Assembly (NCBI GenBank): GCA_041913905.1
Contig: JAYSEK010000005.1
Coordinates: forward strand, 1-64,000
DNA length: 64,000 bases
From: Roseateles_B sp041913905
GTDB lineage: Bacteria > Pseudomonadota > Gammaproteobacteria > Burkholderiales > Burkholderiaceae_C
Reading direction: 5' to 3'
Shown one piece after another: positions 1 through 8,566 of the stretch. The notes beneath the pieces are model-generated. The model saw nothing but the letters and a program-made list of their open reading frames with translations, did not search any database and had not been told where the DNA came from. The position numbers were made by a program, and so were the translations under genes. Each line of letters begins with the position of its first letter. Within the stretch, counting starts at the first letter, position 1.

Positions 1-20
1 CATGCCGGGTGGTGTGGCAG

Positions 21-44
21 GGGCGCCTCCAAATGGAGGCCCCC
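21..44. terminator. GC-rich hairpin downstream of the lactate dehydrogenase-like gene
   Basis: GGGcGCCTCC pairs with GGAGGCCCC across an AAAT loop. The hairpin sits about 30 bp past the stop of the minus-strand flavoenzyme gene at 72-1208. No uridine tract follows on either strand, so it is only a possible terminator or RNA-stabilising stem. Confidence 0.35.
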
Positions 45-71
45 TATGCCGATTTTCCGGGGCGGGCGGGA

Positions 72-1208
72 CTACTTGAGAAGGATGCTCCGGTCGACGT
101 CGGTGATGCGGGTGCGGCCGCAGAAGGCCATGCTGAGGTCGAGTTCCTTGTGGATGATCTCCAGTGCCTTGGTGACGCCGGGGCGGCCCAGGGCGCCGAG
201 GCCGTAGAGGAAGGCGCGGCCGATGTAGCAGCCGCGGGCGCCCAGGGCCCAGGCTTTGAGCACGTCCTGGCCGCTGCGGATGCCGCCGTCCATGTGCACC
301 TCGATCTGCGAGCCCACTGCGTCGACGATGGCGGGCAGGGCGCGGATGCTGGACTCGGCGCCGTCCAGCTGGCGACCGCCGTGGTTGCTGACGATCAGCG
401 CATCGGCACCGCTGTCCACCGCCAGGCGCGCGTCTTCCACGTCCTGAATGCCCTTGAGGATGAGCTTGCCGCCCCAGCGCTTCTTGATCCAGGCCACATC
501 GTCCCAGGACAGGGCGGGGTCGAACTGCTTGGCGGTCCAGTCCGCGAGCGAGCCCATGTCGTCCACGCCCTTCACATGCCCGACGATGTTGCCGAACTGA
601 CGGCGCGGTGTGCCCAGCATCCCCAGGCACCAGCGCGGCTTGCCCAGCAGATTGATCAGATTGGCCAGTGTGGGCTTGGGTGGCGCGGACAGTCCGTTCT
701 TCAGGTCCTTGTGGCGCTGGCCCAGGATCTGCAGGTCCAGGGTCAGTACCAGCGCGCTGCAGCCTGCCGCCTTGGCGCGGTCGATCAGGCTCTCGATGAA
801 GGCCCGGTCCTTCATCACGTAGAGCTGGAACCAGAAGGGCCTGCCGGTGTGCGCGGCCACGTCCTCGATGGAGCAGATGCTCATGGTCGAGAGCGTGAAG
901 GGCACGCCGAAGGCCTCGGCCGCCTGCGCGGCCAGGATCTCGCCGTCCGCATGCTGCATGCCGGTCAGGCCGGTGGGTGCCAGCGCAACGGGCATGGACA
1001 CCGCCTGGCCCACCATGGTGGTCGCGGTGCTGCGGTTTTCCATGTTCACCGCCACGCGCTGACGCAGCTTGATGCCCTGGAAATCGGCCTCGTTGGCGCG
1101 GTAGGTGCTTTCCGCCCAACTGCCCGAATCCGCGTAGTCGTAGAACATGCGCGGGACGCGGCGTTGGGCCAGTTGTCGCAGATCTTCGATGCAGGTGATG
1201 ACGGGCAT
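72..1208 (-). CDS. lldD: FMN-dependent alpha-hydroxy-acid dehydrogenase (L-lactate dehydrogenase-like)
   Basis: 378 aa, the usual full length of the family that oxidises L-2-hydroxy acids such as lactate to 2-oxo acids with FMN and passes electrons to the respiratory chain. The N-terminal stretch RRVPRMFYDYADSGSW, the substrate/FMN segment SNHGGRQLDGA with the catalytic His, and the C-terminal GGIRSGQDVLKAWALGARGCYIGRAFLYG phosphate-binding region (quoted in part) are present. I start it at MPVITC (1208), where a GGAG lies five to six bases upstream; the open frame continues 13 codons further without a better site. It stands alone, with a LysR gene 75 bp upstream in the same direction that might regulate it. 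LldD is the likeliest member; glycolate or mandelate oxidase cannot be excluded. Confidence 0.85.
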   Translation of the reverse strand: MPVITCIEDLRQLAQRRVPRMFYDYADSGSWAESTYRANEADFQGIKLRQRVAVNMENRSTATTMVGQAVSMPVALAPTGLTGMQHADGEILAAQAAEAFGVPFTLSTMSICSIEDVAAHTGRPFWFQLYVMKDRAFIESLIDRAKAAGCSALVLTLDLQILGQRHKDLKNGLSAPPKPTLANLINLLGKPRWCLGMLGTPRRQFGNIVGHVKGVDDMGSLADWTAKQFDPALSWDDVAWIKKRWGGKLILKGIQDVEDARLAVDSGADALIVSNHGGRQLDGAESSIRALPAIVDAVGSQIEVHMDGGIRSGQDVLKAWALGARGCYIGRAFLYGLGALGRPGVTKALEIIHKELDLSMAFCGRTRITDVDRSILLK

Positions 1209-1283
1209 GGGGTCTCCGTGGAGCGCTGTGGGGGAGGGGCGGTGCACGCGATCCTAGTGCTTGAGGGCCCCCGCCCGGCGGAA

Positions 1284-2249
1284 TCAGCCGCCGAGCGCCG
1301 CGGAAGCGGTTTCCGAGGCCATCCCTGCGTCAACCAGCGCGCCATCCAGCGTGCTGCAGTGATGGCGCAGCCAGTCTGCCAGCGCCCGCAGGCTGGACGA
1401 TGCATGCGGCGGCAGCGGGCGCAGTGCGTAGGCCTGCGCGGCGGGCACGGCCAGCGCCCAGGGTTTGCGCAGCAGGCCTTGGTCCAGCAGGCGCCGGGCC
1501 AGGGCCTGGCCCGCCAGCGCGACGCCCTGGCCGCATTCGGCCGCCTGCAGCACCAGGCCCAGGTCGATGAAGCGCGGCCCCTCGGCCGGCTCGGGGGCCT
1601 GCAGCCCTGCCGCCTGGAACCAGGGCAGCCAGGACTGCAGCGGCGTGCGCAGCAGCGGCAGGGACAGCAGCGCCTGCACGGGCGCGTCCACGGGCAGGCG
1701 GGCGGCCAGCGCGGGCGCCAGCAACGGTGTCACAGCGTCGCGCAGCAGCAGCTCGGCGGCGGGCGGCTGGGGGGCGTGGTAGACCTGCAGCTCAGCTTCC
1801 GGTGCGCCCTCGTCCAGGTAGGGCACGCTCAGCACGAGTTCCAGCTCCAGCTCGGGATGCGCAGCGCAGAAGCCGGGCAGGGCGGGCACCAGGATCTGGC
1901 GTGCGAAGGTCGGCGGAGCGCACAGGCGCAGGCGTTCACGGCGCTGCTGGGGGCGGCGATGCTGGGGCGCGGCGGCCAGCAGGTCCAGCGCGGCGCGCAC
2001 CTGCTCCAGGTACTCGCGACCGGCCGCGGTGAGGCTCCACTGCCCGCCGTGACGCTGGAAGAGGGCCAGGCCCAGCAGATCCTCGAGGGCGCCGATGCGC
2101 TTGCCTACGGCACTGGCACTGATGTGCAGGGCTTCCGCGGCGGGCTCCAGCAGCCCCAGGGCCGCGACGGCCTGGAAGGCGCGCAGACCTTCGATGGACG
2201 GCAGGCGCAGGTCCGGGGCCAGCGAAGGAGCATGCGAAGATGGACTCAT
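1284..2249 (-). CDS. LysR-family transcriptional regulator
   Basis: 321 aa, typical LysR length. The N-terminal helix-turn-helix reads LRLPSIEGLRAFQAVAALG then AAEALHISASAVGKRIGALE, followed by a periplasmic-binding-protein-like effector domain. The start is taken at MSPSSHAP (2249); the longer open frame upstream overlaps the divergent YbaN-type gene and has no better site. Its ATG lies in the same CATG tetranucleotide as the ATG of the divergent gene at 2248, so the two genes have no intergenic promoter space unless one start is further in. Possible targets are the flavoenzyme gene 75 bp downstream or the divergent membrane protein; the effector is unknown. Confidence 0.85.
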   Translation of the reverse strand: MSPSSHAPSLAPDLRLPSIEGLRAFQAVAALGLLEPAAEALHISASAVGKRIGALEDLLGLALFQRHGGQWSLTAAGREYLEQVRAALDLLAAAPQHRRPQQRRERLRLCAPPTFARQILVPALPGFCAAHPELELELVLSVPYLDEGAPEAELQVYHAPQPPAAELLLRDAVTPLLAPALAARLPVDAPVQALLSLPLLRTPLQSWLPWFQAAGLQAPEPAEGPRFIDLGLVLQAAECGQGVALAGQALARRLLDQGLLRKPWALAVPAAQAYALRPLPPHASSSLRALADWLRHHCSTLDGALVDAGMASETASAALGG

Positions 2250-2664
2250 GGACACAGCTTTCAACGATGAAGCAATGGCAGTGCGGCCCTGGTGGCGCCG
2301 CCTGCTGTGGGGCAGCGCCGGGCTGCTGAGCGTGGGCCTGGGCATTCTCGGCATTTTCCTGCCCCTGCTGCCGACCACGCCCTTCGTGCTGCTGGCGGCA
2401 TTCTGCTTTTCGCGAAGCAGCCGGCGCTGCGAGGCCTGGCTGCTGGGGCATCCACGCTTCGGCCCCATGATCCACGACTGGCGCCGGCACCGCGCCGTGC
2501 CCTGGCGGGCCAAGCAACTGGCCTGGGGCATGATGGCCTTGGGCTCGGGGCTGGCCGCCTGGCGCCTGCCCCTGGCCTGGTGCTGGCTGCCGGCCGCCTG
2601 CTGCCTGGCGGTGGGCGTGTGGATGTGGCGGCTGCCGACGCGCGAGCGCCTGACCGCTCGTTAG
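2248..2664 (+). CDS. YbaN/DUF454-family inner-membrane protein
   Basis: 138 aa small membrane protein. The family hallmark appears as LLSVGLGILGIFLPLLPTTPF, then a cytoplasmic stretch with CFSRSSRRCEAWLLGHPRFGPMIHDW, then a second hydrophobic hairpin around residues 90-125. The function of the family is not established. Two starts are possible: ATG 2248, overlapping the divergent LysR start, or ATG 2275, which leaves 25 bp of separation and keeps all conserved residues. The second may be the real one. Confidence 0.8.
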   Translation: MDTAFNDEAMAVRPWWRRLLWGSAGLLSVGLGILGIFLPLLPTTPFVLLAAFCFSRSSRRCEAWLLGHPRFGPMIHDWRRHRAVPWRAKQLAWGMMALGSGLAAWRLPLAWCWLPAACCLAVGVWMWRLPTRERLTAR

Positions 2665-2672
2665 CGCCAGGC

Positions 2673-5027
2673 TCAGCGAGCCGGCCCCGGTGCCATTGCA
2701 GGCCCGTGCAGGGGCAGTTCCAGCCGCAGCGCAAAGCCACGCTCGGGCTGCAGCAGCTGCGCCTGCCCGCCCAGGCGCTTGGCCAGATTCGCGACGATGT
2801 ACATGCCCAGCCCTGAGCCGCCCTGGCCCCGGCGTGTGGTGAAGAAGGGCTCGAACACATGGGCCCGCACGGCCTCGCTGAGGCCGACGCCATCGTCCGC
2901 ATAGTCGATGCGCAGCACTGTCCCGCAGCTTTGCGCGCGCAGGCTGAGCTGTCCGCCGCGGCCATCCGGGAAGGCGTGGGTCAGGCTGTTCATGATGAGG
3001 TTGGACAGGATCTGGCTCAGCAAACCGGGCACGGTCTCGATCTGCAGGCCTTCCGGCGCCTCCAGCCGGCATTCGACCTGGGCCCGACGCAGGGCGGGGC
3101 TGTGCACCGATAGCACGCTCTGGAGGTAGTCCTTCAGCGCCAGGCGCTGCGGGGCCTCGGCGTTCTGGTCCACCGCGATGCGCTTGAAGTCGCCCATCAG
3201 CGTCGCGGCCCTCTGCAGGTTGCGGTCCACCAGGTCGGCGGCGCTGGCCAGCTGCGCGGCCAGGGCCTGAAGCTCGCCCCGCGTGAGCTTCTCCGTGCCT
3301 TGGGCGACGCGGGCCAGCCGCCTGGCACTGTCCGCAACGCCCGAGGCGGCGGTGATGGCCACGCCGATGGGCGTGTTCACGTCATGCGCGATGCTGGCGA
3401 CCATGCGGCCCAGGGAGACGAACTTCTCCTGCTCCAGCTCCTGGCGGGCGGCCTTGGCCCGCGCCAGGTCCAGCGAGAGCAGCAGGCGCTCGCAGATCTT
3501 GGCCAGATGGCCGGCGCTGAGCAGGTCCTCGCGGGTCCAGGCGCGTTCGGTGCCGTGCCGCTGAAGCCAGAGGATGCCGCGCAGCTGCTGTTGAAGGCGC
3601 AAGGGCACCTCGATGCGTCCGCCCTGCACCTGCGCACCGGGCCGCGATGCCAGCGCCGCCGCATGCGGGTGCAATCGCATGTCGCGGATCACCAGCGGCT
3701 CGTGGGCGTCGGCCAGCATGTGCAGATAGTCCGCGCAATGACGGGCATCCAGACCCTCGGGGCTCGGCTTGGCCGCCTGCGCGATGCTGATGAACTGCTG
3801 CTGGCTGTTCTCATCCCACCACACGGTCCAGTCGTCCAGCCCCAGGATGGCCAGCACCTGCTCGCGCATCTGCAGCAGCGCCAGCCGCAGGTCCTCGGGC
3901 GTCTCCACGCTGAAATGCTGGTTGGACAAGGCCAGCATGCGTTCCTCGGGGCCCTGGCGCAGGTGGTCGAGGCGCACCAGCGCACTGAGCCGCTCCGAGA
4001 GGCTGAGCCGGTGCAGTTCAGCTTCCAGGGCCTGGTGCTGCCAGAGCTGCTGCAGCGCTTCGCCCAGCCGGCCCGCATGCTGGTAGAGCTGGGCCAGCGC
4101 CCGGTGGGCGCTGCTCTGCTGGCGTCGCGCGCCCAGGCTGCTCGCCAGCGCCAGCGCCTGTTCGCCGCTCTGGATGGCATGCGTCCAGTCCTTGGCATCG
4201 ACGGCCAGTTCGGTGAGCGTGGCACTGATCATGGCCTCCAGCCACACATAGCCGCAGCGGCGTGCCGATTCCAGCGCCTGCTCACAGCGCTGGCGGGCCA
4301 GTGCTTCCTGGCCGCTGGCCTGGGCGCAGCGGGCCAGATGCCATTGGCTCTCTGCCACGTAATCCCGGTGGCCAATGCTGCGGGCCCAGTGCTGGCCGCG
4401 CTCGAAGCTCTCACGGGCCTGCGCGTACTCGCCACGGTTGAACTGGGCCACGCCCAGGTTGATCAGCAGCTTGGCCTGCAGGTAGCGTGCGGCCAGCTGG
4501 GGAGCGCCGCTGCGCAGCTGGCTCTGGGCGTCCAGCAGCAGGTGCTGGCCGGTCTGCCAGTCGCCCAGCGCGAAATGCAGCTGGGCCAGGCCTATGCAGG
4601 GGGCGACGCCTTCCAGGCTGCCGGGCTGCAGGGCCGCGAGGTCCAGGGCCTCCGACCAGTGGGCGCTGGCCTGCTGGTATTCGGCCGCCTGGTAGCACAG
4701 CCGCCCCAGGGCTTCATGCAGCCGCGTGGCCTGGCGGATCAGGCCGGCTTCATGGGCCTGGGCCAGGGCCTGCTGCAGGGCCGGGCGCAGCGCGGCGGCG
4801 CGCCCGAGGCGCTCGCTGGCGAAGAACAGCCCCAGCAGCAGTTGCAGCCGGCGCAGGAGGGGCAGGTCTTGCCCCCGCTGCAGGGCATGCTCGTACAGCG
4901 GCAGCGTGCAGCGGGGATGGCGCATGCCGGCCCATGCGAGGCGATGCATGAGCCGGGCGGCTGCGTCGTCCGCCGCTGCGGAAGGGGCCGGGTCGCTGTC
5001 GGGGGACGGGGGCTGGTACTGCTGCAT
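2673..5027 (-). CDS. Soluble TPR-GAF hybrid sensor histidine kinase
   Basis: 784 aa. Residues about 30-350 are helical repeats of TPR type (for example ARYLQAKLLINLGVAQFNRGEYAQARESFE, seen as several 34-residue-like units), about 370-520 look like a GAF-type sensory domain, and the rest is a kinase core: H-box SLGRMVASIAHDVNTPIG with phospho-acceptor His548, N-box LSNLIMNSLTHAF, G1 YADDGVGL and G2 GGSGLGMYIV. There is no signal peptide or membrane segment, so it should sense a cytoplasmic or protein-bound cue. No response regulator lies next to it, making it an orphan kinase. It ends 9 bp from the convergent YbaN-type gene. Confidence 0.85.
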   Translation of the reverse strand: MQQYQPPSPDSDPAPSAAADDAAARLMHRLAWAGMRHPRCTLPLYEHALQRGQDLPLLRRLQLLLGLFFASERLGRAAALRPALQQALAQAHEAGLIRQATRLHEALGRLCYQAAEYQQASAHWSEALDLAALQPGSLEGVAPCIGLAQLHFALGDWQTGQHLLLDAQSQLRSGAPQLAARYLQAKLLINLGVAQFNRGEYAQARESFERGQHWARSIGHRDYVAESQWHLARCAQASGQEALARQRCEQALESARRCGYVWLEAMISATLTELAVDAKDWTHAIQSGEQALALASSLGARRQQSSAHRALAQLYQHAGRLGEALQQLWQHQALEAELHRLSLSERLSALVRLDHLRQGPEERMLALSNQHFSVETPEDLRLALLQMREQVLAILGLDDWTVWWDENSQQQFISIAQAAKPSPEGLDARHCADYLHMLADAHEPLVIRDMRLHPHAAALASRPGAQVQGGRIEVPLRLQQQLRGILWLQRHGTERAWTREDLLSAGHLAKICERLLLSLDLARAKAARQELEQEKFVSLGRMVASIAHDVNTPIGVAITAASGVADSARRLARVAQGTEKLTRGELQALAAQLASAADLVDRNLQRAATLMGDFKRIAVDQNAEAPQRLALKDYLQSVLSVHSPALRRAQVECRLEAPEGLQIETVPGLLSQILSNLIMNSLTHAFPDGRGGQLSLRAQSCGTVLRIDYADDGVGLSEAVRAHVFEPFFTTRRGQGGSGLGMYIVANLAKRLGGQAQLLQPERGFALRLELPLHGPAMAPGPAR

Positions 5028-5130
5028 GCCGTTCCTTGCTGGCCGGGCCGCCCGCTGCGGGCGTCCTGCGGCTTGGACAGGGACCAGGATAGCGAGGCGC
5101 GGCGCTGTCGGCCAGCATGCAGGCGGGGGA

Positions 5131-6369
5131 TCAGAACAGCGGCAGGTTCTCGAACCTGGCCTGGACGGGGCGGGCGGTCCTGAGCGGCGGTGGCGGCGTG
5201 TCCCCAGGGCGGCTCATCGAGCCCATGCGCACGCCCAGGAGGCGCAGGCGCTGGCTCAGGTCCACCCGCTTGAGGCATTGGCCCGCCGCCTGACGGATGG
5301 CGGCGGCGTCCTGGATGGGCAGGGGCAGGGTCAGGTCGCGGGTGACGGTGCGAAAGCCTTCGAAGCGCAGCTTGATCCCCACGGTGCGGCCCAGGTAGCC
5401 TTTGCGCTGCAGGTCGGCGGCAAGCTGCTCGCACAGTTCGGTGAAGATGCGGCCCAGCAGCTCGCGGTCGTGCTTCGCATGCAGGTCGCGTTCGAAGGTG
5501 GTCTCGCGGCTGATGGACACCGGCTCGCTGTGCGTCACCACCGGGCGGTCGTCGCGCCCATGCGCCGCCTCATGCAGCCAGGCGCCGTAGCTGCGGCCGA
5601 AGCGCTCGATCAGCATCGCTGGCGGCGCCGCGGCCAGCTCGGCGATGGTCTCGATGCCCAGCGTCTCCAGCTTCGCCGCCGCCTTGGGTCCGATGCCGTT
5701 GATACGCCGCACGGGCAGGGGCCAGATGCGCTCGGGGATGTCCTCGTGTGTCAGCAACGTCAGGCCGTCGGGCTTGTCCAGGTCGGAGGCGATCTTGGAC
5801 AGCAGCTTGTTGGGCGTGATGCCGATGGAGCAGCTCAGCCCGGTGGCGCGGCTGACGCTGTTCTTGATCTCACGGGCCACGGCGCGCACGCCGCCCAGCG
5901 GGTCGTGCCCCACCGCCTCGTGCACGCCGGGGACGGCACTCAGGTCGATGTAGATCTCGTCGATGCCGCGGTCTTCGATCACCGGCGCGATCTCGGCCAC
6001 GGCGGCCTTGAACAGGCGCGAGTAATGGCGGTAGGCGTCGAAGTCGGTGGGCAGGAGGATGGCGTCCGGCGCCAGCAGCGCCGCCTTCATCAGGCCCATG
6101 GCCGAGTACACGCCCAGGGCTCGGGCAGCGTAGGTGGAGGTGGTGACGACGCCGCGGCCGGTGTAGTCCCGCAGCCGGGCGTACTGCCGGCTGCCATCTT
6201 CCAGCGTGCGCGGCGCGTGCATGCGCCGGCCGCCGATCACCACCGGCTGGCCCTTGAGCTCGGGGTAGCGCAGCAGCTCCACGGACGCATAGAAGGCGTC
6301 CATGTCAAGGTGGGCGATCCAGCGCCGGGGCGCCGATGCCGCATCCGCGGGCCGCTCGAACTCATTCAT
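5131..6369 (-). CDS. dinB: DNA polymerase IV (Y-family translesion polymerase)
   Basis: 412 aa. Y-family signature AHLDMDAFYASVE with the first metal-binding Asp residues, the catalytic segment GIDEIYIDLS (Asp-Glu pair), the fingers/palm motif SRATGLSCSIGI and KIASDLDKPDGL, two helix-hairpin-helix turns near RRINGIGPKAAAKLETLGI, and a little-finger domain. The protein ends in ENLPLF, matching the C-terminal beta-clamp-binding peptide of Pol IV. It replicates past damaged template bases. No LexA box was identified upstream by eye. Confidence 0.93.
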   Translation of the reverse strand: MNEFERPADAASAPRRWIAHLDMDAFYASVELLRYPELKGQPVVIGGRRMHAPRTLEDGSRQYARLRDYTGRGVVTTSTYAARALGVYSAMGLMKAALLAPDAILLPTDFDAYRHYSRLFKAAVAEIAPVIEDRGIDEIYIDLSAVPGVHEAVGHDPLGGVRAVAREIKNSVSRATGLSCSIGITPNKLLSKIASDLDKPDGLTLLTHEDIPERIWPLPVRRINGIGPKAAAKLETLGIETIAELAAAPPAMLIERFGRSYGAWLHEAAHGRDDRPVVTHSEPVSISRETTFERDLHAKHDRELLGRIFTELCEQLAADLQRKGYLGRTVGIKLRFEGFRTVTRDLTLPLPIQDAAAIRQAAGQCLKRVDLSQRLRLLGVRMGSMSRPGDTPPPPLRTARPVQARFENLPLF

Positions 6370-6436
6370 GGCGGCATTGTCGCGCTGCCGCCCTGACAGG
6401 CGCTGTCAGCAGCGGGCGCGAAAAGGGGCTGCCGGC

Positions 6437-6946
6437 TCAGTGCCCGCAGCTGCTGCTGCCGCAGGAGGTGATGGCCTGCGCCGGCTTCTCTGCCAGGGCG
6501 GCCGTGGCCTCGCTGGCCTCGGGCTTGTGAAGCGTGCCGGTGAGAGTGTCGTAGCCGACCTGCTGCATGTGGAAGACCAGGGCCGCGTCCATCATCTCCG
6601 CATGGGCGGGGAACCACTGCGCCAGCTCCGGGCCGATGATGCGCATGGGCTCCATATCCTTCAGGTCCAGGGCGTAGCGGCGCACCTCGCGCAGTGTGTC
6701 CAGCACCATCTGGTGCTGCTTGCTGTGGCAGTTCTCGGGTGCGAAGCCGGTGGCGGCCATCCAGCGCTCTTCCATCGCGAAATGCGCCTCGGTGTGGGCC
6801 AGCAGCGCTTCGAAGGCAGGCATGGCATCGCCGCCGCCGGCCAGCGCGGCGGAGAAGTCGTTCAGCAGCCCCACGAATTCTTGGTGGGTGTCGTCCAGCT
6901 CGGCATGCTGCAGCGCGAGCTCGGGGGTCCAGGTGATCAGGCTCAT
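6437..6946 (-). CDS. Bacteriohemerythrin
   Basis: 169 aa single-domain hemerythrin that should bind O2 at a di-iron site. The full ligand set is visible: His14 in LQHAELDDTH, His21 and nearby Asp, HTEAHFAMEERWM (HxxxHxxxE), HSKQH and HAEMMDA (HxxxxD). The C-terminus carries a short tail ending GSSSCGH with Cys/His residues of unknown use. It is a stand-alone gene; in the family the role is oxygen supply or sensing, often in motile bacteria with chemotaxis genes. Confidence 0.88.
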   Translation of the reverse strand: MSLITWTPELALQHAELDDTHQEFVGLLNDFSAALAGGGDAMPAFEALLAHTEAHFAMEERWMAATGFAPENCHSKQHQMVLDTLREVRRYALDLKDMEPMRIIGPELAQWFPAHAEMMDAALVFHMQQVGYDTLTGTLHKPEASEATAALAEKPAQAITSCGSSSCGH

Positions 6947-7041
6947 GCCCGAACGATACCCGACTCAGCTGACGGCCATGGCCGCATGCGGCCATGTCTT
7001 GAGACGCGTCAAAGCCGGGCCGGGCGCCGATCCCGTCCAGC

Positions 7042-8439
7042 TCAGGCCAGCCGCGCCCGGTGGCGCGCCACCTGGGCCCGCACCTGCTCCGGTGCCGTGC
7101 CGCCCAGGATGTTGCGGGCGTTGAGCGAGCCGCGCAGCGAGAGCACGTCGAAGACATCGGCCGCGATGCGGGCGTCGAAGGCCTTGAGCTCGTCCAGGCT
7201 CAGCGCGGAGAGGTCTCGACCCTGTGCGATGGCGGTCTTGACTGCATGGGCCACGACCTCATGCGCGTCGCGGAAGGGCAGGCCCTTCTTGACCAGGTAG
7301 TCGGCGAGGTCAGTGGCCGTGGCGTAGCCGCGCATGGCGGCGCGCTCCATGGCCTCGGGCTTGACGGTGATGCCGGCGGCCATCTCGGCGAAGATGCGCA
7401 GGGTGTCCTTGAGCGTGTCGACGGTGTCGAACAGCGGCTCCTTGTCTTCCTGGTTGTCCTTGTTGTAGGCCAGGGGCTGGCCCTTCATCAGGGTGATCAG
7501 GCCCATCAGGTGGCCCACCACGCGGCCGCTCTTGCCGCGGGCCAGCTCGGGCACGTCGGGGTTCTTCTTCTGCGGCATGATGGACGAGCCGGTGCAGAAG
7601 CGGTCGGCCAGATCGATGAAACCGAAGCTCTGGCTCATCCAGAGGATCAGCTCCTCGGAGAGGCGCGAGACGTGCACCATCACCAGGCTGGCGGCGGCAC
7701 TGAACTCAATGGCGAAATCGCGGTCGGAGACGGCGTCCAGGCTGTTCTGGCACACGGCCTCCATGCCCAGGCTGCGGGCGACGCGCTCACGGTCCAGCGG
7801 GTAGCTGGTGCCGGCCAGGGCAGCGGCGCCCAGGGGCAGGCGGTTCACGCGGCGGCGCACGTCGGCCATGCGCTCGGCGTCGCGGGCGAACATCTCCACA
7901 TAGGCCAGCAGGTGGTGACCGAAGGCCACCGGCTGGGCCACCTGCAGGTGCGTGAATCCCGGCAGGATGGTCTCGGCGTTCTTCTCGGCCACGTCGACCA
8001 GGGCCAGCTGCAGCGCCGTGAGCAGCTGGGCGATTTCGTCGATCTCGCTGCGCAGCCACAGGCGCACGTCGGTCGCGACCTGGTCATTGCGGCTGCGGCC
8101 GGTGTGCAGGCGCTTGCCGGCCAGGCCCACGAGCTCGGTCAGCCGCGCCTCGATGTTGAGGTGCACGTCCTCCAGGTCCAGCTTCCATTCGAAGCGGCCG
8201 TCCTCGATCTCCTCGCGGATCTGCGCCATGCCGCGCTGGATCGCCGCATGGTCCTCGGCGCTCAGGATGCCCTGGGCTGCCAGCATCTCCGCGTGGGCCA
8301 GGCTGCCATCGATGTCCGCCTTCCACAGCCGCTTGTCGAAGAAGACGCTGGCGGTGTAGCGCTTGACCAGCTCGCTCATGGGCTCGGAGAACAGCGCAGA
8401 CCAGGCTTGGGACTTGTTGGCGAGTTGGTTGTCGGACAT
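7042..8439 (-). CDS. argH: Argininosuccinate lyase
   Basis: 465 aa, full length. It splits argininosuccinate into arginine and fumarate, the last step of arginine synthesis. The fumarase/aspartase superfamily signature GSSIMPQKKNPDVPE is intact, and HTGRSRNDQVATD (active-site loop) and GFTHLQVAQPVAFGHH are present. The start is set at MSDNQLANKSQAW (8439), which matches family N-termini; upstream codons overlap the divergent sensor-kinase leader. Argininosuccinate lyase next to a LytS/LytTR pair is an arrangement I recognise from Burkholderiales. Confidence 0.95.
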   Translation of the reverse strand: MSDNQLANKSQAWSALFSEPMSELVKRYTASVFFDKRLWKADIDGSLAHAEMLAAQGILSAEDHAAIQRGMAQIREEIEDGRFEWKLDLEDVHLNIEARLTELVGLAGKRLHTGRSRNDQVATDVRLWLRSEIDEIAQLLTALQLALVDVAEKNAETILPGFTHLQVAQPVAFGHHLLAYVEMFARDAERMADVRRRVNRLPLGAAALAGTSYPLDRERVARSLGMEAVCQNSLDAVSDRDFAIEFSAAASLVMVHVSRLSEELILWMSQSFGFIDLADRFCTGSSIMPQKKNPDVPELARGKSGRVVGHLMGLITLMKGQPLAYNKDNQEDKEPLFDTVDTLKDTLRIFAEMAAGITVKPEAMERAAMRGYATATDLADYLVKKGLPFRDAHEVVAHAVKTAIAQGRDLSALSLDELKAFDARIAADVFDVLSLRGSLNARNILGGTAPEQVRAQVARHRARLA

Positions 8440-8566
8440 GGTTTGTTGCAAGGCGGCGGGCCGGCACCTTGCGGCGCGGGCCCTGGGCTGGGGGAGAATG
8501 GCCGTCGATTCTAAAGACTGCCATCTGCCCCGGCCCCATTCTGGTGACGCCCAGCCTTCGAAGCTC

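Noticed and set aside
9..2270. Long plus-strand open frame (753 codons) across the lactate dehydrogenase-like and LysR genes
   Set aside because: It is antisense to two well-recognised genes, has Ala/Gly/Gln/Arg-rich composition without motifs, and is expected from high third-position GC on the opposite strand. The same holds for the frames at 3300-5183, 10922-13051, 40154-42670 and 55068-57227.
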